Numbered from the stretch's first letter, positions 15,438 to 24,352 are shown. The stretch is 40,927 nucleotides of DNA from Neobacillus jeddahensis (GCF_000612625.1 NZ_CCAS010000037.1:1-40927), one strand, 5' to 3'. The notes: generated from the letters alone by a model not told the origin. A program made the numbers and translations.

Positions 15438-16150
15438 TAATTGGCTGCCTCCACTGCTTTGACATAAACTTCTTCTAACGATTGCCCATTGATGTTCGCC
15501 TCATACAATTGGGCTTTACCATTTATTATAAAACAATAGCGATTACACAATTGTTCAAGCTCAGAGAGGTGATGACTGGAAATCACAAAGGTTACACCAG
15601 ATTGCCTGGCCACCTCTTGGATGGCTTGACGTAAGAGCAGTAAACCTTCGATATCGAGTCCATTGGTTGGTTCATCTAAAATGACGAGTCGTGGTTTTGC
15701 TAATAAGGCCGACGCAATTCCAAACCGTTGCTTCATCCCCATTGAAAAAGTTGATATTTTTTCATTCCGATGTTGGAATAATCCAGTAAGCTGCAATACC
15801 GCATCAATCGCAGTTTTTGGGATTTCAGGATAAAACCGAGCACTCATTTTAAGATTTTGATAGGGTGTCATATTTTCGGCGACTGCCATCGCACCAATTA
15901 AGGCACCAATTGGTCGAATGGCCATCTTAAAGTTACCATCCAAATTAATACCAAATAACTCGATTTTGCCCTTGGTTGGTTTTGTCAGACCTGTCATGCA
16001 CTTTAGCAATGTCGTCTTACCAGCACCATTCGGTCCAAGAATCCCAATAATATCACCCTGGTTAACTGAAAGGTTTATGTCCTTAATACCTCGGCCAGTT
16101 GAAAATAATTTTGTGACTCCTGTCATAACCAATGCTTTTTCCAATGTCAT
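15437..16150 (-). CDS. ABC transporter ATP-binding protein
   Basis: A 237-residue ATPase of the BcrA/NatA-like subfamily. Walker A is GPNGAGKTT (about 37-45), the signature is FSMGMKQR, Walker B is RLVILDEPTNGLD, and the switch histidine is in SSHHLSELE. The frame opens at GTG 16153, but ATG 16150 is given because GTG overlaps the ribosome site AAAGGGTG. The spacing is tight, so a further downstream start is possible. It is the energy module for the permease at 14700, and it lies 34 bp downstream of the secreted-protein gene. Confidence 0.9.
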   Translation of the reverse strand: MTLEKALVMTGVTKLFSTGRGIKDINLSVNQGDIIGILGPNGAGKTTLLKCMTGLTKPTKGKIELFGINLDGNFKMAIRPIGALIGAMAVAENMTPYQNLKMSARFYPEIPKTAIDAVLQLTGLFQHRNEKISTFSMGMKQRFGIASALLAKPRLVILDEPTNGLDIEGLLLLRQAIQEVARQSGVTFVISSHHLSELEQLCNRYCFIINGKAQLYEANINGQSLEEVYVKAVEAAN

Positions 16151-16184
16151 CACCCTTTAAACTTGATTTTCATTTCTAGCTGCC

Positions 16185-17042
16185 TTAATTCCCTAGATGC
16201 CCATGGTTCATGTCAATTTCCGTTACTTTATCCGTTGGAATTTCCACAGGAACAACATTGGTTTGATTGTAATCAGTCACGTCCATTTTCAAATTTAAAA
16301 CAAGTTCATGCGCAGTATCTTGTTTGTCTTTTCCAGTGACAACTACTTGAATGGTTTGTTGATCTAAATGGTTATCTTTATTCACTGATGCTACTAGCTT
16401 GATTTGTTTGAAGGTAATCTCATGATCTAATTCTGGGATAGTAGGATTAATGTGAAATTTAGCTTGCTTTGGTTCCGTCCGATCCTGAAGTACGACAGCA
16501 TGTTTTATCATTAATGTACTGAAGGCATTAACAGTAACTGGAATTTCCTTCCCCTTTAGGCCAAGCTCAATCGTGTGACGACCACTTTTTTGTTCAGAAA
16601 CAGTAATCTGCTGTTGAAGATTTTTAGTCATTACATCAATAAGATTCTCCACGTCATCCTGAAGGGCTGCCGTATTTTGATGAGGGTTACTGGCCATGTT
16701 CATTTTATAAACTTTGTCGTCCCCATCCTTTGTCACATACCAACTGCCTCCCTGTTTATACAGGTTCATCTTTCCTTTTTCAGATTCGTTTGCTACTTGA
16801 GTTGACATCATACTTACCTGATTCTTCACATCTGCCTTATAGGTCGAAGCGACAGAGTAAATCATTTTGTTATTATCTTTTAGATTTACGTTCACTTGCA
16901 TGGTTGCACTATCAGCCGTATGCGTTTCTTTCAGTGCAGACTTATAAAGGTCATAACCAGAAGTGTTGGCTGAGATGGAATATACACTACCTAACATGAT
17001 GGCACCACTGACCCCAATCCCTGCTAAAAGCTTTTTATTCAT
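16185..17042 (-). CDS. Secreted or membrane-anchored protein of the ABC/two-component operon
   Basis: A 285-residue protein with a signal peptide or uncleaved anchor (MNKKLLAGIGVSGAIMLGSV, possible cleavage after ISA). The exported domain is beta-rich, with repeated short strands such as MQVNVNLKDN and MNLYKQGGSWYVTKDGDDKV. It has no lipobox Cys. ATG 17042 is used because the longer frame from 17057 has GGAGG inside it. I do not recognise a family with certainty; the layout resembles outer-surface sensor or LolA/LppX-like folds (inference). As first gene of the operon it may present a ligand to the kinase, or protect the cell from the transporter's substrate. Confidence 0.75.
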   Translation of the reverse strand: MNKKLLAGIGVSGAIMLGSVYSISANTSGYDLYKSALKETHTADSATMQVNVNLKDNNKMIYSVASTYKADVKNQVSMMSTQVANESEKGKMNLYKQGGSWYVTKDGDDKVYKMNMASNPHQNTAALQDDVENLIDVMTKNLQQQITVSEQKSGRHTIELGLKGKEIPVTVNAFSTLMIKHAVVLQDRTEPKQAKFHINPTIPELDHEITFKQIKLVASVNKDNHLDQQTIQVVVTGKDKQDTAHELVLNLKMDVTDYNQTNVVPVEIPTDKVTEIDMNHGHLGN

Positions 17043-17189
17043 GTCTACATCCTCCATTCTTTGTATTTACATTCACAGTCTAAATAGAAGATATAAATGG
17101 TTTCTAAATAAATTATTAAATTTTTCTTAAATAATGGGCTTTATTAGTGTTGCCTGTTCCTTTTCGCTCTTGGCCCACATATGAAAATG

Positions 17190-17224
17190 AAAAAAGGCAG
17201 CCGACCATTACTGGTCAGCTGCCG
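17190..17224 (-). terminator. Terminator embedded in the 3' end of the hydrolase gene
   Basis: GGCAGC (17196-17201) and GACCA (17203-17207) pair with TGGTC (17212-17216) and GCTGCC (17218-17223) with one mismatch. On the minus strand a T-run follows. The stem includes the stop codon region of the hydrolase. Confidence 0.85.
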
Positions 17225-18056
17225 CATGAGAATTTTCTAAAAATTGTTTGATGAATTGGAACACTTCGAAGGGCCGTTCTTCTGGTAAGGCATGTCCTGT
17301 TTCTTTTAAAACAATCAGTTCAGAATGGGTTAGGTCCTTTTGAAGCTGTTCTCCAACTTTTAAAGGAATGGATTTATCCTCCTCACCCCAAATTAATAGG
17401 CAAGGAGTCTTAATTTGCTTAAGAATCTCACCAGGGAGATCACCCTCGCGGTCGCGAATCATTCGTGTAAGGGCACCGAAGATTTCATCTTGTAAAAAGG
17501 GCTGTAGGTAGCCATCTATCATTTCTTCATTAATAATAGAATGGTTGTAGAGGGCTGCCTGAAGATTTTTCTTTACGCCAGTTCGAGCGAACCAATATTT
17601 CACAAACAGATGAAAGTACGGTAAATAGCTGGTAAGGATTAAAGCTTTTTTGGAACGTTTAAGATAGGCGGAGCTACAAAGCAGGACAGCCTTGTCGGCG
17701 AGCTTAGGCATCATATGGAGAATATTAAGAACAATTTGACCACCCATTGAATGTCCTATAAAGGTTAGATTGTTTAATTTTAAAGATTCAATAAGACGGA
17801 TCACCGTTTCAGCAAGATTTTTATAGGAATATACATATTGATGGGACTTGGAACTTTTTCCAAATGGGGGAAGGTCAAGAGATAATACTTGATATTCCTT
17901 TTTTAAAAGTGATATTAAATGGCGAAATGTAAAAGTGGAAGAAAGAAACCCGTGTAATAAAACAAATGTTTTTTCAGATGTAGAATGGGGATAGAATTCA
18001 TAATATACATTAATATTGTTGACGGACTGATATCCGGTTAAGACAGTCTGTTCCAT
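17208..18056 (-). CDS. Alpha/beta hydrolase, YugF-like
   Basis: A 282-residue alpha/beta hydrolase. Motifs are VLLHGFLSS, LDLPPFGKSS, GHSMGG (nucleophile Ser103), WGEEDKSIP (acid) and ETGHALPEE (base). The order and wording resemble Bacillus subtilis YugF from memory. No signal peptide. ATG 18056 is used: AGGAGGA lies about 9 bases upstream, whereas the longer frame from 18080 contains that ribosome site. It is monocistronic with its own terminator. Substrate unknown; it is not obviously part of the PHA modules, as it differs from the paired hydrolases at 9226 and 32692. Confidence 0.85.
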   Translation of the reverse strand: MEQTVLTGYQSVNNINVYYEFYPHSTSEKTFVLLHGFLSSTFTFRHLISLLKKEYQVLSLDLPPFGKSSKSHQYVYSYKNLAETVIRLIESLKLNNLTFIGHSMGGQIVLNILHMMPKLADKAVLLCSSAYLKRSKKALILTSYLPYFHLFVKYWFARTGVKKNLQAALYNHSIINEEMIDGYLQPFLQDEIFGALTRMIRDREGDLPGEILKQIKTPCLLIWGEEDKSIPLKVGEQLQKDLTHSELIVLKETGHALPEERPFEVFQFIKQFLENSHAAADQ

Positions 18057-18219
18057 ACGCAGATTCCTCCTGTTCAGCAATGGAAATGGTCAACATTAAT
18101 GTTCCCCAATTTTCTAGGCTTACCCTGAACGGATGAAAATTTTTATTTTTTAAAATAAAATGTTTGAATTTTTAGAAAACTACAAGTATAATGAAAAAAA
18201 GCTCAAGGAGTTGATTTCC

Positions 18220-18414
18220 ATGGAAAAGAAGTTACTTAATTCACCACACCATTCGGATGAGAACGAGGATTCTGTTGTTGCAGAGATGTTTCTAAATAAG
18301 GTCCTGCTTGATTGTAAGCGAGAGAAAGTCCGTAAGGAAATCGACCAAACATTACAAGACGGTAACAAGGAGTTATTCCTTCAGTTAACGGAGGAGCTTA
18401 AGAAGATTTCCTAA
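18220..18414 (+). CDS. Short IDEAL-domain protein
   Basis: A 64-residue acidic protein. The second half (FLNKVLLDCKREKVRKEIDQ then TLQDGNKELFLQLTEELKK) follows the IDEAL domain pattern found at the C-terminus of Bacillus proteins such as YpiB. ATG 18220 is preferred over 18160: AAGGAG ends 9 bases before it, while nothing resembling an SD precedes the longer start. It has its own terminator at 18443. Known IDEAL proteins are small adaptor-like proteins, and the function of this one is unknown. Confidence 0.75.
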   Translation: MEKKLLNSPHHSDENEDSVVAEMFLNKVLLDCKREKVRKEIDQTLQDGNKELFLQLTEELKKIS

Positions 18415-18442
18415 ATCCAAAGCCAAAAAATCATAAAAATAG

Positions 18443-18476
18443 GCCCTATTCATTTATTGGATAGGGCTTCTTTCTG
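18443..18476 (+). terminator. Rho-independent terminator
   Basis: GCCCTAT (18443-18449) pairs with ATAGGGC (18461-18467), followed by TTCTTT. It ends the IDEAL gene before pabB. Confidence 0.8.
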
Positions 18477-18562
18477 TTTTACTACCAAAAGAGAATCATT
18501 CTATGGTGACTTTCGACCTTTTCAAGTATGATAAAAACAAGAAATACATAGGAGTGAATTTT

Positions 18563-19960
18563 TTGAAGCAACTGCAATTAATTAGTAAAAAGATTCCTTT
18601 TTCAAATTCTGTTTTTTTTCGTCGATTTAGGGCGATTGCAGCAACTAGTACGCACCATGTACTATTGGAAAGTGGGCGGGGAGGACGCTACAGTATTGCT
18701 GCGTTTCAACCGGAGACGATTATCAAAGGGAAGAAACATGTTATTGAAATCCAAACTGAAAACGGTACCGAAAGGCATGAAGGAAATCCCCTTCATATAT
18801 TGGAAGAGTGGATGAGTCATTTTCATGTTGAGAAGAGAGAAGGTTATCCTGATTTTCTAGGTGGAGCGATTGGATATATAAGTTATGATTATGCCCGAAA
18901 CATCGAAAAGCTTCCGGAACTTGCAACAGACGACCTAGAAATGCCAGATATCTATTTTTTTATCGTGAAGGAATGGTTTATTTTTGATCATGAGCAAGAA
19001 GTATTATGGCTAATGGCCTTAACAGAACACGAACAAGCTCAGGCTGGCAAGGAACGATTATCCGATTGGGAATTACGGTGGCTTCAGGATTATCCTGAAC
19101 CGAAACCTCAAAAGCCCAGTGCCCTTGATGCCGATCATCTTCAAGTCTCGATGACAGAGAATGAGTTTAAATTAGCGGTGAGGAAAGCACAACAATATAT
19201 TGCCCAGGGGGACGTATTTCAAGTGAATTTGGCAGTGCGACAGTCAAAGCCAATTGCTGTAGATGCACTTGATGTATACAAGCAATTAAGAGAGCTAAAC
19301 CCGTCTCCGTATATGGCATACTTTCATACACCTGATTTTCAACTCGTTAGTGGGTCGCCTGAACTCCTCGTAAAGAGGAAAGAATTGGAAGTGAGTACCC
19401 GGCCAATTGCTGGGACCCGTTCTAGAGGAAGGGATCACGAGGAGGATCTTATCCTGGCAAATGAACTAATTTCAAATGAAAAGGAACGCGCTGAACATGT
19501 GATGCTCGTTGATTTAGAGCGGAATGACCTGGGACGTGTCTGTCAGTATGGGTCGGTTGAAGTGAATGAATTTATGGTGATTGAAAAATATTCTCATGTG
19601 ATGCATATTGTTTCTAATGTTAAAGGAGTACTTGCGCAGGAAAAGACTAGTATAGATATGATCAACGCGATCTTCCCGGGAGGTACCATCACTGGAGCAC
19701 CTAAGGTTCGGACAATGGAAATAATTGAGGAGCTAGAGCCTGTCCAACGAAATATTTACACAGGTTCCCTTGGCTGGATCGGCTTTAATGGTGATTTAGA
19801 ATTAAACATTATCATACGGACAATGTTGATAAAAGATGGGCTGGCTCATGTTCAAGCAGGTGCGGGGATCGTGATCGACTCCAATCCAAAGCACGAATAT
19901 AATGAATCCATGAAAAAAGCAGCGGCATTATGGAAAGCAAAAGAACTGGCAGAGGAGTAA
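18563..19960 (+). CDS. pabB: Aminodeoxychorismate synthase component I
   Basis: A 465-residue chorismate-binding enzyme that makes 4-amino-4-deoxychorismate from chorismate and ammonia supplied by PabA, for folate synthesis. HHVLLESGRGGRYSIAAFQP at the N-terminus and STRPIAGTRSRG, HVMLVDLERNDLGRV, IFPGGTITGAPKVRTMEIIE and GAGIVIDSNP in the C-terminal domain are family hallmarks. The ala-containing PIAGT also occurs in TrpE, but the overall sequence and the pabA-pabC neighbours fit Bacillus PabB. The frame opens at 18503; TTG 18563 is preferred because TAGGAGTG precedes it and the protein then has the Bacillus length. pabA starts 6 bp downstream. Confidence 0.9.
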   Translation: MKQLQLISKKIPFSNSVFFRRFRAIAATSTHHVLLESGRGGRYSIAAFQPETIIKGKKHVIEIQTENGTERHEGNPLHILEEWMSHFHVEKREGYPDFLGGAIGYISYDYARNIEKLPELATDDLEMPDIYFFIVKEWFIFDHEQEVLWLMALTEHEQAQAGKERLSDWELRWLQDYPEPKPQKPSALDADHLQVSMTENEFKLAVRKAQQYIAQGDVFQVNLAVRQSKPIAVDALDVYKQLRELNPSPYMAYFHTPDFQLVSGSPELLVKRKELEVSTRPIAGTRSRGRDHEEDLILANELISNEKERAEHVMLVDLERNDLGRVCQYGSVEVNEFMVIEKYSHVMHIVSNVKGVLAQEKTSIDMINAIFPGGTITGAPKVRTMEIIEELEPVQRNIYTGSLGWIGFNGDLELNIIIRTMLIKDGLAHVQAGAGIVIDSNPKHEYNESMKKAAALWKAKELAEE

Positions 19961-19966
19961 ACAGCA

Positions 19967-20560
19967 ATGATATTTATGATTGATAATTATGATTCCTTTA
20001 CCTTTAACCTAGTGCAGTACTTAGGTGAATTTGGGGAGGAATTGGTAGTTAAGCGAAATGATCAAACAACCATTGAAGAAATTGCCGGTTTACACCCTAA
20101 CTATTTAATGGTGTCTCCTGGACCATGCAGTCCGAATGAGGCAGGGATCAGTCTTGCTGCAATTAAAGCATTTGCAGGGGAAATTCCCATTTTTGGCGTC
20201 TGTCTAGGACAACAAGCAATCGCCCAAGCCTTTCACGGGGAGGTCGTCCGAGCAGGAAGACTCATGCATGGGAAAACTTCAAATATTTTTCATGACGGTA
20301 AAACCATTTTTCAAGGCTTGCCTAATTCTTTTCCAGCAACAAGATATCATTCGCTAATTGTAAAAAGAGAGACACTGCCTGAGTGCTTTGAAATTTCTGC
20401 TTGGACCGAGGAAGGGGAAATTATGGCGCTTCGACATAAGCATTTTCCCATTGAGGGGGTCCAATTCCATCCTGAGTCCATTTTGACTACTTCAGGAAAA
20501 GAATTGTTACGTAACTTCGTGGACTATTATAAAAATGCCCTTGTTTGGAAGGAGCATTAA
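19967..20560 (+). CDS. pabA: Aminodeoxychorismate synthase/anthranilate synthase glutaminase
   Basis: A 197-residue class I glutamine amidotransferase releasing ammonia for Pab[18 protein letters not shown] at the N-terminus, [11 protein letters not shown], the nucleophile elbow GVCLGQQ (Cys about 81) and EGVQFHPES (His and Glu of the triad) are all present. In Bacillus subtilis the equivalent protein also serves TrpE; that dual role is likely here but cannot be shown. It lies between pabB (6-bp gap) and pabC (2-bp gap). Confidence 0.92.
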   Translation: MIFMIDNYDSFTFNLVQYLGEFGEELVVKRNDQTTIEEIAGLHPNYLMVSPGPCSPNEAGISLAAIKAFAGEIPIFGVCLGQQAIAQAFHGEVVRAGRLMHGKTSNIFHDGKTIFQGLPNSFPATRYHSLIVKRETLPECFEISAWTEEGEIMALRHKHFPIEGVQFHPESILTTSGKELLRNFVDYYKNALVWKEH

Positions 20561-20562
20561 TT

Positions 20563-21423
20563 ATGTTTGTTTACCAAAACGGTGAATTTATCAACAAGGA
20601 TGCTGCCCGGATTTCACCATTTGACCATGGGTTTTTATATGGCATGGGCGTGTTTGAAACATTTCGCGTCTATGAGGGGCATCCATTTTTATTAGATGAT
20701 CATTTAGAGCGGATCAACCATAGTTTAGATACCCTTATGATTATGCACACCTTCGATCGGAACGAAATAAATTTAATTTTGCAGGATTTACTACAAATCA
20801 ATCAGTTGAAAAATGCTTATATCCGTTTAAATGTATCAGCAGGAGTCGGTGAAGTGGGCTTGTCAGTAGCCCCTTACGATCAACCAGGGGTCATGATTTT
20901 TTCAAAACCCTTACCACCTGGTGGAGAATTGCTAGAAAAAAGGGCCGTACTCTTGAATCTAAAACGTAACAGCCCTGAGGGGGATGAACGACTTAAATCC
21001 CATCACTTTATGAATAATATGTTGGCCAAGAGAGAAATTGGTCATGCTGATGATGTGGAAGGAATCTTCCTTACAGTGGATGGTTATGTGGCAGAAGGGA
21101 TTGTCTCCAATGTTTTTTGGGTAAAAGGGGATGTGTTATACACCCCATCCCTGCAAACTGGCATTTTAAATGGCATCACTCGGCAATTTGTGATCCAATT
21201 GGGTAGAAAAAATAATCTTCAGATTGATGAAGGTTTGTATACTCCAGAACAACTGATGGAGGCTGATGAAATTTTTATTACCAATTCCATTCAAGAAATC
21301 GTACCCATTAAATCTTTTGGTGAACGAGAATTTCCTGGGAGGAAGGGCCGGCTCGTCTATCTTCTTCATCAGGACTATCGATACTATTGTCACCACCTTT
21401 GGTCAAGAAACAATATAAGTTGA
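20563..21423 (+). CDS. pabC: Aminodeoxychorismate lyase
   Basis: A 286-residue PLP enzyme of fold type IV (BCAT/D-amino acid transaminase superfamily) that converts aminodeoxychorismate to p-aminobenzoate and pyruvate. Motifs are DHGFLYGMGVFETFRVY near the N-terminus, LKSHHFMNNMLAKREI with the PLP lysine, and EGIVSNVFWV. ATG 20563 has AAGGAG 9 bases upstream; the longer frame from 20545 overlaps pabA. The operon stops here: the sul-folB-folK genes that follow pabC in Bacillus subtilis are missing, and a terminator lies at 21495. Confidence 0.9.
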   Translation: MFVYQNGEFINKDAARISPFDHGFLYGMGVFETFRVYEGHPFLLDDHLERINHSLDTLMIMHTFDRNEINLILQDLLQINQLKNAYIRLNVSAGVGEVGLSVAPYDQPGVMIFSKPLPPGGELLEKRAVLLNLKRNSPEGDERLKSHHFMNNMLAKREIGHADDVEGIFLTVDGYVAEGIVSNVFWVKGDVLYTPSLQTGILNGITRQFVIQLGRKNNLQIDEGLYTPEQLMEADEIFITNSIQEIVPIKSFGEREFPGRKGRLVYLLHQDYRYYCHHLWSRNNIS

Positions 21424-21494
21424 GCAACAGTGCTGTTTTCGCTTGCAGCCCTTGCCTCGCCATCCGAAAAAAATAATGAATAGCGTACTTGAAA

Positions 21495-21530
21495 GGGAGA
21501 AAGCCATGTGCTTCTCCCCCTTTTTCTTTT
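21495..21530 (+). terminator. Terminator after pabBAC
   Basis: GGGAGAA (21495-21501) pairs with TTCTCCC (21512-21518) and is followed by a T-rich tract. The rest of the 369-bp gap (21424-21792) is AT-rich with no gene or motif that I can support. Confidence 0.8.
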
Positions 21531-21792
21531 TGCTATGTTAAAGCTCGTAAACAGAAAGGATTTCTACTATAATGGGATAAACAGTATATGGAAAATTAGG
21601 GAAATGTAGATTTGGGAAATTTAGTAATAATATTGAATAAGTTAATAGGGCTTAGGTCTTAGCGGAAAATCAAACTTGAGATTGTTCTCATTATTAGCGA
21701 AATCAGTAAAATGAATAGTAAGGGATATAAAGAGATACAAATACAATTACATTCTCCTCCCCATTGAAAATAGCTCCACAGGAGGTTTTAAA

Positions 21793-22359
21793 ATGAATAG
21801 GAAAATATATGTCCTTCTAACAGACACTGGAACCATCTTTACAAAGATGATTAAGCTATATACGAAGAAACCGCTAAATCACGCTTCTATTGTCGTAGAT
21901 GAACACTTTAACAAGGTTTATAGTTTTGGGAGAAGAAACCCAAGGAATCCCTTTATTGGGGGATTTGTGAAGGAAGATATTCGGGAGGGCCTCTTTAGAA
22001 ATGCTGATTGTGCCATTTATTGTGTAACCATCACTGAAAACCAATTCCAAACAATCACCGCAAAAATAAGGGAAATCGAAGAGAACAAGGATGAATATCG
22101 GTACAATCTGATTGGGCTAATTGCTGTAATGTTGAATATGGAAATTGACCGAAAGAATGCCTTTTTTTGCTCCCACTTTGTTGCGGCTCTCCTAGAAGAT
22201 TCGGGAGTTCCAATAAAAAAACAAAAACCTCTATCACTTGTAACACCCCATGATATTAAAGAATCAGCCTCTTTAGAATTGGTGTTTGAAGGTAAACTCT
22301 CTTCTTATTTTCAAAAAGAATATCCACTATATCAAACTAGTAGTGTGGGAGTAATCTAG
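21793..22359 (+). CDS. Permuted papain-like (NlpC/P60 superfamily, YiiX/YebB-type) protein
   Basis: A 188-residue soluble protein. LTDTGTIFTKMIKLYTKKPL is followed by NHASIV, which supplies the conserved His early in the chain. FFCSHFVAALLEDSG (about residues 124-138) supplies the Cys later. This His-before-Cys order is typical of circularly permuted NlpC/P60 enzymes. The start ATG has AGGAGG 9 bases upstream. It is monocistronic, with a terminator at 22456. A thiol amidase or esterase acting on lipids or peptidoglycan-derived substrates is possible; there is no signal peptide, which argues against a wall hydrolase. Confidence 0.7.
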   Translation: MNRKIYVLLTDTGTIFTKMIKLYTKKPLNHASIVVDEHFNKVYSFGRRNPRNPFIGGFVKEDIREGLFRNADCAIYCVTITENQFQTITAKIREIEENKDEYRYNLIGLIAVMLNMEIDRKNAFFCSHFVAALLEDSGVPIKKQKPLSLVTPHDIKESASLELVFEGKLSSYFQKEYPLYQTSSVGVI

Positions 22360-22455
22360 TGGAGTCATGAACGATTAGACCACTTATTGTTCCTGACATT
22401 TATAATGAAATTAAATATGTTTCTTCTATAAACCCATTATGTAACATATATTTTA

Positions 22456-22486
22456 AAAAGGCCTTCAGATGACATGAAGGTCTTTT
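22456..22486 (+). terminator. Rho-independent terminator
   Basis: AAAGGCCTTCA pairs with TGAAGGTCTTTT around GATGACA. It would lie inside the longest open frame of the next gene, which argues that the next gene starts downstream at 22513. Confidence 0.75.
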
Positions 22487-22512
22487 ACATTGAGAATGAA
22501 AGAGGGATACGA

Positions 22513-22962
22513 ATGCCAAGTGAAATACAACATTTAGAATTAGATATCCCGATTGAGGTGATTTGGGATTTTATTAGGGATGAAAATAATTGGGCCCCGC
22601 TCGTACCAGGATACATACAACATGAGAAAGTAAATGAACGGCAAATTACATGGGAATTTAAAAGTGACCTAGGCATAATGAAAAAAAAGGTAAGTTTATT
22701 GATTGACATTAAAGAATGGAATGAACCAGAGAGGGTAAGTTTTGAATTAAGACGATCGAATGAAAAGTACCTTGGTGAAGGGTATTTTGAAGCAAATGCG
22801 GTTAATCGAAATAAAACACGACTAACAGCTTATATCGAGATCAACGCCACAGGGCCAATTGGTACATTGGCCAATTCACTTTTTAAAAAGGCAGTTCAAC
22901 TTACAGATGAGGAAGTGGCCGTTGCCATCTCTTCTAAGCTAGAAGAATTTAAAAAAAGGTAA
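22513..22962 (+). CDS. SRPBCC/CoxG-family protein
   Basis: A 149-residue protein with the START/Bet v1-like pattern: MPSEIQHLELDIPIEVIWDF at the N-terminus, a central region of strands (ITWEFKSDLGIMKKKVSLLI) and a long C-terminal helix (SLFKKAVQLTDEEVAVAISS). This is the layout of the carbon-monoxide dehydrogenase subunit G (CoxG) family, which in most Bacillaceae occurs without CO dehydrogenase and binds hydrophobic ligands or helps membrane-associated enzymes. ATG 22513 is chosen because the longer frame from 22474 starts within the preceding terminator. Specific role unknown. Confidence 0.75.
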   Translation: MPSEIQHLELDIPIEVIWDFIRDENNWAPLVPGYIQHEKVNERQITWEFKSDLGIMKKKVSLLIDIKEWNEPERVSFELRRSNEKYLGEGYFEANAVNRNKTRLTAYIEINATGPIGTLANSLFKKAVQLTDEEVAVAISSKLEEFKKR

Positions 22963-22972
22963 CCCCTCCTTG

Positions 22973-23006
22973 CTGCAAACCCCAATAATGGGTTTGTGGC
23001 TTTTTT
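22973..23006 (+). terminator. Rho-independent terminator
   Basis: CAAACCC (22976-22982) pairs with GGGTTTG (22990-22996), with a T-run at 23001-23006. Confidence 0.8.
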
Positions 23007-23094
23007 AATAAAAAATTAAGTTTATCTTAAGTATTGACTGGTATAGTTGGTCCAAAATCTACTAGCGAAAAAGTTAGAGATGGGAGGATTAAAA

Positions 23095-24249
23095 ATGTTA
23101 ACAAAGGGTACTAAAAAGAGAATAAATGTCATTCTAATTACCGCAATGGTAGGAATGGGGACCATAACTTATGTACCACCTGCGTTTGCAGAAAGTTCTG
23201 TTCCTATTCAAGAGGATCAATCTATAAACACACTTTCAAAATTAGAAATGGAAGGGATTAAGCTCGATAAGGATTTTTCAGCCGATGTAAAGGAATATTC
23301 TGCTACGGTGGAAAATAACATGGAATCTATTAATCTCCTTGTTGAGAGCAGTAACCAGGATGCCGTTATTACTATAAATGGAGAGTCCGTGACAAGTGAA
23401 ACAGCGGGTACCCTTCCACTCCAAACAGGAGAGAATATCTTTCTAATTACCGTTAAAGATGGAAGCCATTCAGAAAATACGTATACACTTACGGTGATAA
23501 GGAAAGAGAGTGCAAATAATTTTCTTCAATCCCTTAAACTATCTGCCGGAGTCTTGTCTCCCGCTTTTTCAGCTGCGGTAACAAACTATACAGTTCAATT
23601 AACAAGCGAAACCAAAGCATTGACAGTTACTCCTATAGCTGCTGAAAAAATGGCGACGGTAGAGGTCAATGGTTTATCTGTTAAGACTGAGGGTGTTTCC
23701 GTCAATATTCCAACTGGTAAGTCTGATATCACAATCGTCGTAACAGCAGAAAATGGTGAGAAAAAGACGTATACCTTGCATGTTACGAAGGCTGAAGAGA
23801 CGGGAACACAAGCGAGCAATCCATCAAAAAATAATCTAGCTAATTCATCAAAGAATAATCCAGCTAATCCATCAGAAAACAATCTGGGCACTTCATTTCA
23901 GAATAACCGGAATAATTCTCTCCAAGCTACATCCTTTCAACAAGAGAATCAGGACGTACAAAAGGAAAGCAAAGCAACCCTTTCTGCCTTAACTGTTTCT
24001 GAAGGGACATGGGATAGTTCTTTTGTGAAGAATGAGTTTACCTATCATATAGCCGTTTCTAGTGAAAGTAAGTCGATTACAATTCAGCCTACTGCAAGTT
24101 ACAGTGATTCTACAATTTCGATTAAAGGAAGCAGCAGTAACACGATTCAGTTAGAAGAAGACCATAAAACGATTATTTCTATTGTTGTAAAAAATGGTGA
24201 TGATGATAGAAAAACATATGTTCTTGTCTTTGATCAAGCAGATAAATAA
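23095..24249 (+). CDS. Secreted protein with three cadherin-like beta-sandwich domains
   Basis: A 384-residue exported protein. A signal peptide (MLTKGTKKRINVILITAMVG onwards, cleavage likely after PPAFA) is followed by two domains at about 45-140 and 143-238. A linker rich in Asn and Ser comes next, then a third domain at about 292-384. Each domain shows the pattern LxxLxxxxGxLxxxFxxxxxxY, then Y, then a final TYTLxV/TYVLVF strand of the cadherin-like beta-sandwich family. No sortase motif or transmembrane anchor is visible. ATG 23095 has GGGAGG 9 bases upstream; an upstream in-frame start at 23047 lacks an SD. It probably acts at the cell surface or matrix; the partner is unknown. Confidence 0.8.
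   Translation: MLTKGTKKRINVILITAMVGMGTITYVPPAFAESSVPIQEDQSINTLSKLEMEGIKLDKDFSADVKEYSATVENNMESINLLVESSNQDAVITINGESVTSETAGTLPLQTGENIFLITVKDGSHSENTYTLTVIRKESANNFLQSLKLSAGVLSPAFSAAVTNYTVQLTSETKALTVTPIAAEKMATVEVNGLSVKTEGVSVNIPTGKSDITIVVTAENGEKKTYTLHVTKAEETGTQASNPSKNNLANSSKNNPANPSENNLGTSFQNNRNNSLQATSFQQENQDVQKESKATLSALTVSEGTWDSSFVKNEFTYHIAVSSESKSITIQPTASYSDSTISIKGSSSNTIQLEEDHKTIISIVVKNGDDDRKTYVLVFDQADK
23818..23913 (+). repeat. 24-bp tandem repeat in the cadherin-like gene linker
   Basis: Three clear 24-bp units (23818-23841, 23842-23865, 23866-23889) and a decayed fourth encode the period-8 peptide N(P/S)S(K/E)NN(L/P)(A/G). Units differ mostly at single bases, so copy number could vary by slippage. 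Confidence 0.8.
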
Positions 24250-24319
24250 GGCATTTTTGAAGGAATGAAGGGGATGATTTTCACTTCATTCCCTTAAAAA
24301 AAAAGATAATGAGCAGTGT

Positions 24320-24352
24320 AAACCTGTATTTTACTTTACAGGTTTTATTTTT
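24320..24352 (+). terminator. Terminator of the cadherin-like gene
   Basis: AAACCTGT (24320-24327) pairs with ACAGGTTT (24338-24345), followed by a long T-run. A second hairpin (GGAATGAAG 24262-24270 with CTTCATTCC 24284-24292) lies just upstream but lacks a T-run. Confidence 0.85.

Noticed and set aside
22474..22512. Longer start for the CoxG-like protein
   Set aside because: It would begin inside a terminator hairpin and lacks a ribosome site.
24258..24300. First hairpin after the cadherin-like gene as terminator
   Set aside because: It has no T-run on either strand; the hairpin at 24320 is the proper terminator.
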